Source of the DNA: Elusimicrobia bacterium RIFCSPLOWO2_01_FULL_54_10
GTDB lineage: Bacteria; Elusimicrobiota; Elusimicrobia; 2-02-FULL-39-32
Reading direction: 5' to 3'
NCBI GenBank assembly: GCA_001799975.1
Contig: MGUQ01000045.1
Coordinates: 15,682 to 23,248, forward strand
Length of the DNA: 7,567 nt
The notes beneath the pieces are model-generated. The model did no database searches and had not been told where the DNA came from. It worked only from the letters and a program-made list of their open reading frames with translations. How positions within the stretch are numbered: position 1 is the first letter of the stretch; the number at the start of each line of letters is the position of its first letter. Shown one piece after another: positions 1 through 6,077 of the stretch. The position numbers and the translations under genes were made by a program.

Positions 1-405
1 TCATGTTTTTTGCAAACGGCCTTTTGGCCCATCAAACCCGCCGAAGACAACGGTTTTGCCTTGATCAGGTTCAAATCCGGGGCTCTGGGCTCATTCCACA
101 GCAGCTGGACGCAGTGGAAGAATAAATTTCTTTTGGAGATTTTCGGGGAGAAGGGCTCGCTTGAAATCAACGGGCTGGGGGGAAGCTACGGCACAGAAAC
201 CTTGAAAATCGGGAAACGGATTGCCGCGGGGAAGGCACCTGAGTTCACTGAAGAGGTGTTTGAGGGGGAGGACCTGTCCTGGAAAAGCGAGTGGGATGAT
301 TTCTTGTCCGGCAGTGGAAATGCTGACGATGGCATTGGCGCGATGAAAATACTCGACGCACTTTACCGATCAGCAAAATCCGGCAAGACCATAGATTTAA
401 ATTAA
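1..405 (+). CDS. Gfo/Idh/MocA-family oxidoreductase, C-terminal part (5' end outside window)
   Basis: The frame is open from the first base (it reads S-C-F before the leucine at base 10) to a TAA at 403-405, giving 134 residues; the real start lies upstream. The piece matches the C-terminal substrate-binding domain of Gfo/Idh/MocA dehydrogenases. It has an NGFALIRFKSGALGSFHSSW-like strand pair (about residues 18-37), then WKNKFLLEIFGEKGSLEI and a GLGGSYGTETL loop, and ends in the usual closing helix (MKILDALYRSAKSGKTIDL). Family members are NAD(P)-dependent and often oxidise or reduce a sugar or nucleotide sugar in the cytoplasm. The Rossmann NAD-binding domain and the catalytic lysine of the family are not in the window, so substrate and activity cannot be judged. 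It sits 17 bp upstream of gmd in the same direction, which fits a role in making a sugar precursor for this locus. Family assignment is good; the specific substrate is unknown. Confidence 0.82.
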   Translation, partial: SCFLQTAFWPIKPAEDNGFALIRFKSGALGSFHSSWTQWKNKFLLEIFGEKGSLEINGLGGSYGTETLKIGKRIAAGKAPEFTEEVFEGEDLSWKSEWDDFLSGSGNADDGIGAMKILDALYRSAKSGKTIDLN

Positions 406-408
406 TTG

Positions 409-415
409 AAAGGAG
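409..415 (+). promoter_or_regulatory. Ribosome binding site for gmd
   Basis: AAAGGAG lies 7 bases before the GTG at 423, inside the only real intergenic gap of the window (17 bp after the preceding TAA). It supports the GTG start of gmd and shows that this organism uses Shine-Dalgarno-led initiation. No promoter-like sequence is evident in the gap, so gmd is probably read through from upstream. Confidence 0.8.
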
Positions 416-422
416 ATTATTT

Positions 423-1412
423 GTGAAACGAGCGTTGATTACGGGCATTACGGGCCAAGACGGATCTTATCTGGCGGAATTTCTTCTTTCAAAGGGGTAC
501 GAAGTGCACGGCATTGTGCGCCGCGTGGCCATGGAAGATCCCGAGCACCGCTTGTGGCGGATCAAGCACTTCATGAATGATCTGAAGCTTCATGCGGCCT
601 CTTTGGAAAGTTTCCCAAGCATCTACAAAGTGGTGCGCGAAACCGGCCCGGACGAATGCTACCACTTGGCCGCGCAAAGCTTTGTGAGCTATTCCTTTGA
701 AGACGAATTCTCCACCATGAACACCAATATCAACGGCACGCATTTCATGCTGGCCGCCATCAAAGAGCTCACACCCAACTGCCGCTTCTACTTTGCCGCC
801 TCCTCCGAAATGTTCGGCAAGGTGGAACAGGTTCCACAGACGGAAAAAACTCGGCTCCATCCCCGGTCCACCTACGGCATTTCCAAAGTAGCCGGCTATG
901 ATTTGACCCGAAACTACCGCGAGGCCTATGACCTGCATGCTTCAAGCGGGATCCTTTACAACCACGAATCCCCGCGCCGCGGCTTTGAGTTTGTGACGCG
1001 CAAAATCACTTCCCACGCGGCCAAGATCAAGCTGGGCCTGGCCAAAGAGCTCCAGCTGGGTAACTTGGAGGCCAAGCGCGACTGGGGCCACGCCCGGGAT
1101 TATGTGCAGGCCATGTGGCTCATGCTCCAGCAGAACAAGCCGGAAGATTATGTGATCGCCACCGGGGAAACCCATTCCGTGCGGGAATTTTGTGACTTGG
1201 CATTCAGGCAAGTGGGGTTGGATTACAAAAAATTTGTCAAAATCGACCCCGCATTTTACCGCCCGGCGGAAGTGGAGCTGCTCCTGGGCAACGCGGCCAA
1301 AGCGAAAAAGAAGCTAAAATGGAAAAGCAAGACGCCCTTTAAAAACCTCGTAAAGGAAATGGTGGAAACGGACATTGAACTTCTCAAATCGAGACATTCA
1401 AAGAAAGTTTGA
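423..1412 (+). CDS. gmd: GDP-mannose 4,6-dehydratase
   Basis: 329-residue extended short-chain dehydrogenase. It converts GDP-D-mannose to GDP-4-keto-6-deoxy-D-mannose in the cytoplasm, the branch point to GDP-fucose, GDP-rhamnose and GDP-perosamine. The N-terminal cofactor motif is GITGQDGSY (residues 8-16), followed by an arginine pair in VRR (32-34) at the position expected for NADP(H) selection. The catalytic residues are visible: S127-S128-E129 (the T-S-E position of E. coli Gmd) and Y151-G-I-S-K155 (YxxxK). The Gmd hallmarks NHESPRRGFEFVTRKI (180-195) and LEAKRDWGHARDYV (215-228), and FYRPAEVELLLGN near the C-terminus, separate it from other sugar epimerases and dehydratases. It is shorter than E. 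coli Gmd (373 aa), but homologues of about 320-330 aa are common. The GTG start is supported by AAAGGAG 7 bases upstream. The last 38 bp overlap the next gene. No GDP-fucose synthase, Rmd or perosamine transaminase is in the window, so the final sugar is not determined. Confidence 0.94.
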   Translation: MKRALITGITGQDGSYLAEFLLSKGYEVHGIVRRVAMEDPEHRLWRIKHFMNDLKLHAASLESFPSIYKVVRETGPDECYHLAAQSFVSYSFEDEFSTMNTNINGTHFMLAAIKELTPNCRFYFAASSEMFGKVEQVPQTEKTRLHPRSTYGISKVAGYDLTRNYREAYDLHASSGILYNHESPRRGFEFVTRKITSHAAKIKLGLAKELQLGNLEAKRDWGHARDYVQAMWLMLQQNKPEDYVIATGETHSVREFCDLAFRQVGLDYKKFVKIDPAFYRPAEVELLLGNAAKAKKKLKWKSKTPFKNLVKEMVETDIELLKSRHSKKV

Positions 1413-2151
1413 TCTACTAGTCCTCCTGACGCACAAGGAGTTCGCTTTAAAATACAAGCGGACCACTTTGGGGATTTTGTGGTCCTTGTTCAACCCCCTG
1501 CTCACAGCGCTCGTGTTTTTTGCGGCTTTCAAGGTTTTCATGCGGTTTCAAATGGAGAACTACACTTTTTTCCTTTTGAGCGCGCTTTTTGCCTGGAGCT
1601 GGTTTTCCTCCTCCGTCATCATCTCCGCCCGCTCTCTGGTGGACAACGTGTCCATGATCAAGAAAGTCATTTTCCCGAGGCATTATCTGATTGCCGCGGT
1701 CATCCTGGCCCAGATGGTCCACCTCCTCTTTTCCATTCCCATCATGCTCATCATCGCGGCAGCAAACGGCGTGACGCCGTCATGGATATGGTTCCTCGGC
1801 ATTCCCTTGGCAATCGCAGTTCAGTTTGTGTTCACTTTGGGCATTTCCCTGGCCATCTCCATCTGCAACACTTATTTTAGGGACATTGAATATCTTGTGG
1901 GCGTGCTCATGAATTTGGTTTTCTGGATGACGCCCATCACTTACCCCATGTCGGCCATCCCCGAGAATTACCGGTTTATTGCATTGATCAACCCGTTGAC
2001 CAGCTTGATGAATCTCTGGCGGTCCATTTATTTGCACAATACGATCTCCCTGAATGATTTGGGGGTTGCGTCCTTCATGGCCGTCATTTTTCTGGTTATC
2101 GGCCTTGCGCTTTTCCGCCGATTGGAAAAGCGCCTGGACGAGGTGCTCTGA
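1375..2151 (+). CDS. wzm: ABC-2 type polysaccharide export permease (Wzm-like)
   Basis: 258-residue inner-membrane subunit of an ABC exporter for lipid-linked glycans (Wzm/TagG/RfbA type). An N-terminal amphipathic segment with the family pattern HKEFALKYKRTTLGILWSLF (20-39) precedes about six hydrophobic segments, roughly 38-57, 64-82, 103-130, 136-163, 174-190 and 231-248. Other family signatures are IKKVIFPRHYL (95-105), NTYFRDIEYL (165-174), WMTPITYPMSAIP (184-196) and NPLTSLMNLWRSIYL (206-220), and the C-terminus has the usual charged FRRLEKRLDEVL. The start is TTG at 1375. An in-frame stop lies at 1351-1353 and no ATG or GTG lies between it and the conserved region, so TTG is the best choice; GGTGG at 1361-1365, 9 bases ahead, is a weak ribosome site. 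It overlaps gmd by 38 bp, and its TGA shares one base with the ATG of the ATPase gene, indicating tight co-translation. The family is clear; the cargo is unknown. Confidence 0.94.
   Translation: MNFSNRDIQRKFDLLVLLTHKEFALKYKRTTLGILWSLFNPLLTALVFFAAFKVFMRFQMENYTFFLLSALFAWSWFSSSVIISARSLVDNVSMIKKVIFPRHYLIAAVILAQMVHLLFSIPIMLIIAAANGVTPSWIWFLGIPLAIAVQFVFTLGISLAISICNTYFRDIEYLVGVLMNLVFWMTPITYPMSAIPENYRFIALINPLTSLMNLWRSIYLHNTISLNDLGVASFMAVIFLVIGLALFRRLEKRLDEVL
2140..2145 (+). promoter_or_regulatory. Ribosome binding site for the ABC ATPase gene
   Basis: GAGGTG lies within the last codons of the permease gene, 5 bases before the ATG at 2151. It supports that start, together with the TGATG stop/start junction (one shared base) that suggests translational coupling of the two exporter subunits. 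Confidence 0.65.
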
Positions 2152-2885
2152 TGGGACCCGTCATTCAGGCCGTCAACCTCACCAAAAGATATCCTGCGTT
2201 CAAGAGCCCGCCGGGGTTCAAAGAATGGGTCCTGAAGCTTCCCTTTGCGTTCCGCGCCGATAAAAAACCTTTGTTCACTGCTCTGGATTCAGTGAGCTTG
2301 AGTGTAAAAAAGGGGGAATGCTTAGGGATCATCGGAAAAAACGGCGCGGGCAAAAGCACTCTTCTCTCCCTGCTTCTGGGCACCAGCCACCCTACGGAAG
2401 GGACATTGCGCGTGGAAGGCAAACGAACCCCGTTGTTGGAGCTCGGCGCGGGCTTTCATCCGGATTTGACAGGCAGGGAAAACGCGACAATCGTGGCGGT
2501 GCTTCTGGGGCTCACGCGCGCCGAAGCGGAGAAAAAAATGGGGGAGATCATCACTTTTTCGGAAATTGAAAATTTTGTGGACGCTCCGGTGCGCACCTAT
2601 TCCAACGGAATGTATCTGCGCCTGGCTTTCTCCGTGGCCATCCACACCGCGCCGGAAATCCTGCTGATTGACGAAGTTTTGGCCGTGGGCGACGAATCCT
2701 TCCAAAGAAAGTCTGAGGCGGCCATATTATCGCTCATCAAAAGCGGCGTCACCACGGTGTTTGTCTCGCACAACCTTGAAGCCGTCAAAAAAATAGCCCA
2801 CAGGGTCATCTGGGTGCACCAGGGCAAAATCCGCGAAGAAGGCAGCCCGGAAACCGTGGTTCGCAACTATCACCAATTTGAATGA
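2151..2885 (+). CDS. wzt: ABC polysaccharide exporter ATP-binding subunit, short form (Wzt-like)
   Basis: 244-residue ATPase that would energise the adjacent permease on the cytoplasmic side of the membrane. Motifs in order: Walker A GKNGAGKST (62-70); ELGAGFHPDLTGREN (97-111), the Wzt/TagH-type Q-loop region; signature YSNGMYLRLAFS (150-161), using the polysaccharide-exporter form YS-x-GM in place of LSGGQ; Walker B ILLIDE (170-175) with D-loop VLAVGD (176-181); switch histidine H207 in VFVSHN. An insert (about residues 16-42) between the first strand and Walker A is typical of the polysaccharide/teichoic-acid ATPases. The protein ends about 35 residues after the H-loop, so the C-terminal carbohydrate-binding domain of E. 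coli O9a Wzt is absent. That places it with short forms such as those of the K. pneumoniae O2a galactan and mycobacterial galactan exporters. All catalytic motifs look intact. Its TGA overlaps the next ATG by 4 bases (ATGA). Confidence 0.95.
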   Translation: MGPVIQAVNLTKRYPAFKSPPGFKEWVLKLPFAFRADKKPLFTALDSVSLSVKKGECLGIIGKNGAGKSTLLSLLLGTSHPTEGTLRVEGKRTPLLELGAGFHPDLTGRENATIVAVLLGLTRAEAEKKMGEIITFSEIENFVDAPVRTYSNGMYLRLAFSVAIHTAPEILLIDEVLAVGDESFQRKSEAAILSLIKSGVTTVFVSHNLEAVKKIAHRVIWVHQGKIREEGSPETVVRNYHQFE

Positions 2886-4756
2886 CGAACGCACTTAGCG
2901 TTCTTCTGGCCGGGTTCATTTTTTTTCTCGCCTTCACCCTTGGGAACAAGCTTCTTAAAATTTTCAAACTAAACTTGGGAGACCTGGCTGTGCCTTGCTC
3001 TGCTGTGCTCGGGCTTGGGGCGTTGTCTTATCTTGTTCTCCTTTTGGGAGCTTGCAACGGATTTAAGAGCGTATGGCTCTGGAGCCTGGTGGGAGGCCTG
3101 GCACTGGTTTTATCTCCATCCTTCAAGGACAGTTTCTATCTCATAATGGCCGAAGCCTCATTTGCGGGGAATGTTTTAAACTCCCGGTTCTTCAAAATCC
3201 TGTTTTTGGCCTATGTAGCGCTTCTCACATTCAACTCTTTCATTCCTGACCAGTTCTATGACGTCCTCGTTTATCATCTGGCTCTTCCGCAGACCTACCT
3301 GGTGAACGGCGGAATCATTCCAGTGCCCTATAACGTCCATTCCGCTCTCCCCGAAACCGCCGAAATGCTTTTCACCCTCGGCATGGGGCTTGTTGCCGGA
3401 GATAATCTTCCGCTTTTGTTCCAACTTGGTTTCGCGGTTCTGATTATCTTGACCCTGTTCCGGCTGGACCCCGCATGCGGAAAAATTGCCGCTCTGGTGT
3501 GGGCCACGGCACCCATCGTGATCGAAAACATCCGGTTTTCCAAGAACGACATTCTTTTTTCCCTTTTGATTCTTGCCGCCTTTGCTGTGCTGTGGAAGGA
3601 GCGGGACAACCTTCAAATCCGCCATCTCATCCTGGCCGGAGTTTTCATGGGGTTTGCTTCGGGCACCAAATACGCGGGGATTATTTTTGCCATAGGTTTT
3701 TCCGTGTTCAGTTTCCGAAAAGGATTTCTTGGTTTTGCGGTCTATGGAACTGCTGCCTTGCTTGTGTTTTCACCGTGGATGGTGAAAAATTATATTTTTT
3801 TTCATAATCCGCTTTACCCGTTTTTTCAGGATTTCTTTGGGTGGGTCAACATGACGCCCCTCAACTGGAACCAGTTTCAGAGCGAACAATCGCAATACGG
3901 GCCTCCTGGCTGGCGCTGGTTCGATCTGGGCAAAACCTTCTGGAAACTCACTCTTGAGGGACACCGCTTCCCTTCCATGAATTTTATCGGTCCGGTTTGG
4001 CTCACTTTCCTGCCCTGGATACTATTCAAAGGCTGGACGTCCCGCTTCACGCGCGTCCTGATGGCCTTCGTGATTTCGGCCATCGTATTCTCTGCCACTC
4101 AAACCACCCTGGCGAGGTATTTTATCCTCCCCATTCTGCCCTTTTTCGCTCTCGCCATCGCACAATCTATTCAGTCTGCAAAGAGTCCTCTCACAGCACT
4201 CGCATTGAACGTCCTTCTCATCGCTGGCATGAGTATCAATGCCGTCGGATGGCGTCCTCTCCTTGAACGGCTGGCCTATTGCCGCACCGCCATTTGGCGC
4301 CTCTCGCCGGAGAAACACGCCAAACTTTATTCGGACGGATATTTGGAATCAGCGCAATTTGTGAACGGCGATCTTCCTGAGGATTCAAAAATACTTTTTA
4401 TGGGGGAAACCCGGTCCCATCTGTTTAAACGGCGTTTGATTGCCCCGTCCGTTCACAATGAACACCTTTTTTCTCAACTTCTGAATTCATCCGCGAACGT
4501 TTCAGAATTGCATGAAAAACTTAAATCGGCCGGCATCACTCATTTGCTTTATAACGAATCTGAAATGGCCCGGCTCGCAGGCTACCCGGAATACAACTGG
4601 AAAAAGGAGCACAACGTAATCCTTAAGAAATTTTGGAGCAAACACCTGACCTTGACCCATTCCAACTCGGCTGTTGATATTTACGAATTGACCGATCGCC
4701 CGGATGAAAAAAAACCACTTACCTTTCCTCGGCATCTGGACGCTGTTTCTTCTTAG
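2882..4756 (+). CDS. Polytopic GT-C-like membrane glycosyltransferase (ArnT/PMT-like)
   Basis: 624 residues with about a dozen hydrophobic segments between residues 3 and 452 and a soluble C-terminal tail (about 455-624). The first large outer loop carries PDQFYDVLVYHLALP (122-136) followed by PYNVHSALPETAEMLF (149-164), the D-x-x-x-YH-x-x-x-P and P-E pattern of bacterial PMT_2/ArnT-like enzymes. Other family-like stretches are NDILFSLLILAAF (222-234), GFASGTKYAG (257-266), PWMVKNYIFFHNPLYPFF (298-315) and LARYFILPILPFFAL (410-424). The tail contains GITHLLYNESEMARL (551-565), typical of the end domain of these proteins. GT-C enzymes use polyprenyl-phosphate sugars as donors and act on the outer face of the membrane. 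D123 or D127 is a candidate catalytic or metal-binding residue. The start overlaps the ATPase stop as ATGA without a clear ribosome site, so translation is probably coupled. Donor and acceptor are unknown, and topology is estimated by eye. Confidence 0.82.
   Translation: MTNALSVLLAGFIFFLAFTLGNKLLKIFKLNLGDLAVPCSAVLGLGALSYLVLLLGACNGFKSVWLWSLVGGLALVLSPSFKDSFYLIMAEASFAGNVLNSRFFKILFLAYVALLTFNSFIPDQFYDVLVYHLALPQTYLVNGGIIPVPYNVHSALPETAEMLFTLGMGLVAGDNLPLLFQLGFAVLIILTLFRLDPACGKIAALVWATAPIVIENIRFSKNDILFSLLILAAFAVLWKERDNLQIRHLILAGVFMGFASGTKYAGIIFAIGFSVFSFRKGFLGFAVYGTAALLVFSPWMVKNYIFFHNPLYPFFQDFFGWVNMTPLNWNQFQSEQSQYGPPGWRWFDLGKTFWKLTLEGHRFPSMNFIGPVWLTFLPWILFKGWTSRFTRVLMAFVISAIVFSATQTTLARYFILPILPFFALAIAQSIQSAKSPLTALALNVLLIAGMSINAVGWRPLLERLAYCRTAIWRLSPEKHAKLYSDGYLESAQFVNGDLPEDSKILFMGETRSHLFKRRLIAPSVHNEHLFSQLLNSSANVSELHEKLKSAGITHLLYNESEMARLAGYPEYNWKKEHNVILKKFWSKHLTLTHSNSAVDIYELTDRPDEKKPLTFPRHLDAVSS
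4704..4756 (+). other. 53-bp coding overlap between the two GT-C genes, with an A8 tract
   Basis: The downstream ATG (4704) lies 53 bases before the upstream stop (4754-4756), so this stretch is read in two frames: as the upstream tail (MKKN... start frame versus DEKKPLTF...) and as the first transmembrane helix of the downstream protein. Directly after the ATG lies a run of eight A residues (4707-4714). The upstream protein already reaches its family-typical end (VDIYELT) before the overlap, so its last 20 or so residues look like an extension formed by read-through into the next gene. No Shine-Dalgarno sequence is evident before 4704. Confidence 0.7.
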
Positions 4757-6077
4757 CGGCCTGGCGCACTCGCTTCTTCTGCCCCTCTGGGGCGGTTTTG
4801 ACGAGTGGCTGCACTATGGCTATGTCGCCTATGTGAGCCGCACCGGGAAAGTGCCCACGCTCACGGAGGCTTCCGTTCCCAAGGAAGTGGCCGAGTCCGT
4901 GAAAACAAAATCCGGAACGAATGACTTTTCATCTCCGTTCGTCCAGGCCAGTTGGCAGGCCCAGCATCCGCCTCTTTACTATTATCTGCTATCGCCGGTC
5001 TACAAATTGACTGACGGATGGCCCATTTTCAGAACAGTTAAAATAATGCGGGCCCTCTCCGTCTTTCTGGCGTCTCTGGCGCTCATTCCTGCGTATTTTA
5101 TCTTCAGACTATTTTTGAACGAAGACTCCTCCTTCGCTGGGCTTTTCCTCATTTGTGTTTTTCCGTCCACATTCATTCTCTTGGGACACATGACCAATGA
5201 TACGCTCGCTTTCCCGCTTTTGACCACTCTTGCCTGGCTCACTCTCAAAATCTTGAGGGACGGGCCCGGAGTTTTCGTCTCGCTTGTATTGGGATGCGTG
5301 ATGGGGGCCGGGATTGTGACCAAACTTTATGTGTTAACGGCCTTGCCTGCAGTATTGCTCGCCTATGCATTTCGAAAATCTTTTTTTCTATTTTCCCTGG
5401 CCCTTCTGGCCGCCCTGGCGGTTGCCGGCACCTGGATTGACTTTAACATCTCTCATTACGGAACTTGGAACCCTGCGGTCCACTCGGTGGTTTCCAAAGA
5501 CGCCGGAATTCTGGACAAACTGAAAACAGCGGGGGAAATCAACTGGAAAAGCTTTGCCTTCTCCAATCTGATCGGCCTTCTCTGGGCGGGCGACTGGGAT
5601 TTTGTCGCGTTTCCTTCATGGGTATATAAAATTTTCGGCGTCTGTCTGTTCGGCCTTGGGGCGGGTTTGATCAGGCGCTTGCCGAGCTTAATGAGTGAAA
5701 AGCTCCTGAATGCCTTTGGAATTCTTATTGCTCTTTCGTTTGGATTTCTCCTGGGGCTCATTCAGCACCAAATCCAGATTCGCTCGGCCGGAAATTTCGA
5801 CGCCATGGGGGGATGGTACTGGACCGCGCTTCTTCCCACTCATACGGCCCTGGCCCTTTTGGCTTTACAGGGGCTTGCCGGAGAACGGTTTAACCGGATT
5901 CTTCCGGTGCTCTTGATGCTTTTTTTCGGCCTCACTTTGTGGGGAAATATCGGCATTCAGCTTCCTTATTACGGCGGGCTTAAATCGGCATTTCTCCCTG
6001 TATTGTGGACGCTTCAAACGGGGCTCTTCGGCGGCCTCTTGTGGTATACTATTGGATTATGCCGACGGAAACTCTAA
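4704..6077 (+). CDS. Polytopic GT-C-like membrane protein, probable glycosyltransferase (DUF2142/GT39-like)
   Basis: 457 residues, strongly hydrophobic, with roughly ten membrane segments (first about 8-27, last about 428-450). The first outer loop carries WGGFDEWLHYGYVAYV (29-44), with D33-E34 at the position of the acidic catalytic motif of GT-C enzymes. It is followed by a long loop ending QHPPLYYYLLSPVY (87-100) and later GHMTNDTLAFPL (161-172) and GGWYWTALLPTHTALALLAL (369-388). The DE-x-x-H and HPPLYY pattern is characteristic of bacterial ArnT-like and DUF2142 membrane proteins, which are expected to transfer a sugar from a polyprenyl-phosphate donor on the outer face. It lacks the soluble C-terminal tail of the preceding gene product and shares little with it beyond general GT-C layout, so the two are not recent duplicates. 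The start is the first ATG before TM1, with no good alternative and no clear ribosome site. It overlaps its neighbours by 53 and 19 bp. Family is fairly sure; substrate unknown. Confidence 0.78.
   Translation: MKKNHLPFLGIWTLFLLSGLAHSLLLPLWGGFDEWLHYGYVAYVSRTGKVPTLTEASVPKEVAESVKTKSGTNDFSSPFVQASWQAQHPPLYYYLLSPVYKLTDGWPIFRTVKIMRALSVFLASLALIPAYFIFRLFLNEDSSFAGLFLICVFPSTFILLGHMTNDTLAFPLLTTLAWLTLKILRDGPGVFVSLVLGCVMGAGIVTKLYVLTALPAVLLAYAFRKSFFLFSLALLAALAVAGTWIDFNISHYGTWNPAVHSVVSKDAGILDKLKTAGEINWKSFAFSNLIGLLWAGDWDFVAFPSWVYKIFGVCLFGLGAGLIRRLPSLMSEKLLNAFGILIALSFGFLLGLIQHQIQIRSAGNFDAMGGWYWTALLPTHTALALLALQGLAGERFNRILPVLLMLFFGLTLWGNIGIQLPYYGGLKSAFLPVLWTLQTGLFGGLLWYTIGLCRRKL
6042..6050 (+). promoter_or_regulatory. 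Possible extended -10 element ahead of the GT2 gene
   Basis: TGGTATACT fits the extended -10 pattern TGnTATAAT with one mismatch. It ends 8 bases before the ATG at 6059, so transcription starting about 7 bases downstream would give an almost leaderless mRNA. No -35 match is evident at 16-18 bp spacing, and the bases also encode the C-terminus of the upstream membrane protein (WYTI), so chance is the likelier explanation. Confidence 0.15.

Noticed and set aside
489..938. 149-codon minus-strand open frame inside gmd
   Set aside because: It is antisense to the catalytic part of Gmd, and its Gly/His/Val-rich translation looks like a shadow with no recognisable motif.
1479..1880. 133-codon + strand open frame inside the permease gene
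   Set aside because: It is out of frame with a clear ABC-2 permease. The His/Pro/Phe-rich translation is a typical frame-shift shadow of a membrane protein gene.
3176..3625. Overlapping minus-strand open frames opposite the first GT-C gene
   Set aside because: Two frames are open at once over the same stretch, which reflects composition. The translations are low-quality, charged and Gln/Asn-rich, without domain signals.
3795..3802. T8 tract (also 2919-2926) considered as a terminator or slippage signal
   Set aside because: Both lie in Phe-rich membrane segments of an intact reading frame, with no GC-rich hairpin noticed ahead of them.
6041..6058. Upstream in-frame GTG as alternative start of the GT2 gene
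   Set aside because: There is no ribosome site before it, and it would lengthen the overlap to 37 bp. ATG at 6059 is the simpler choice, though not proven.
2882..6077. The two GT-C genes as one gene split by a frameshift
   Set aside because: The upstream protein reaches its own family-typical end before the overlap, and the downstream one begins with its own first membrane helix and DE motif, so both look complete.
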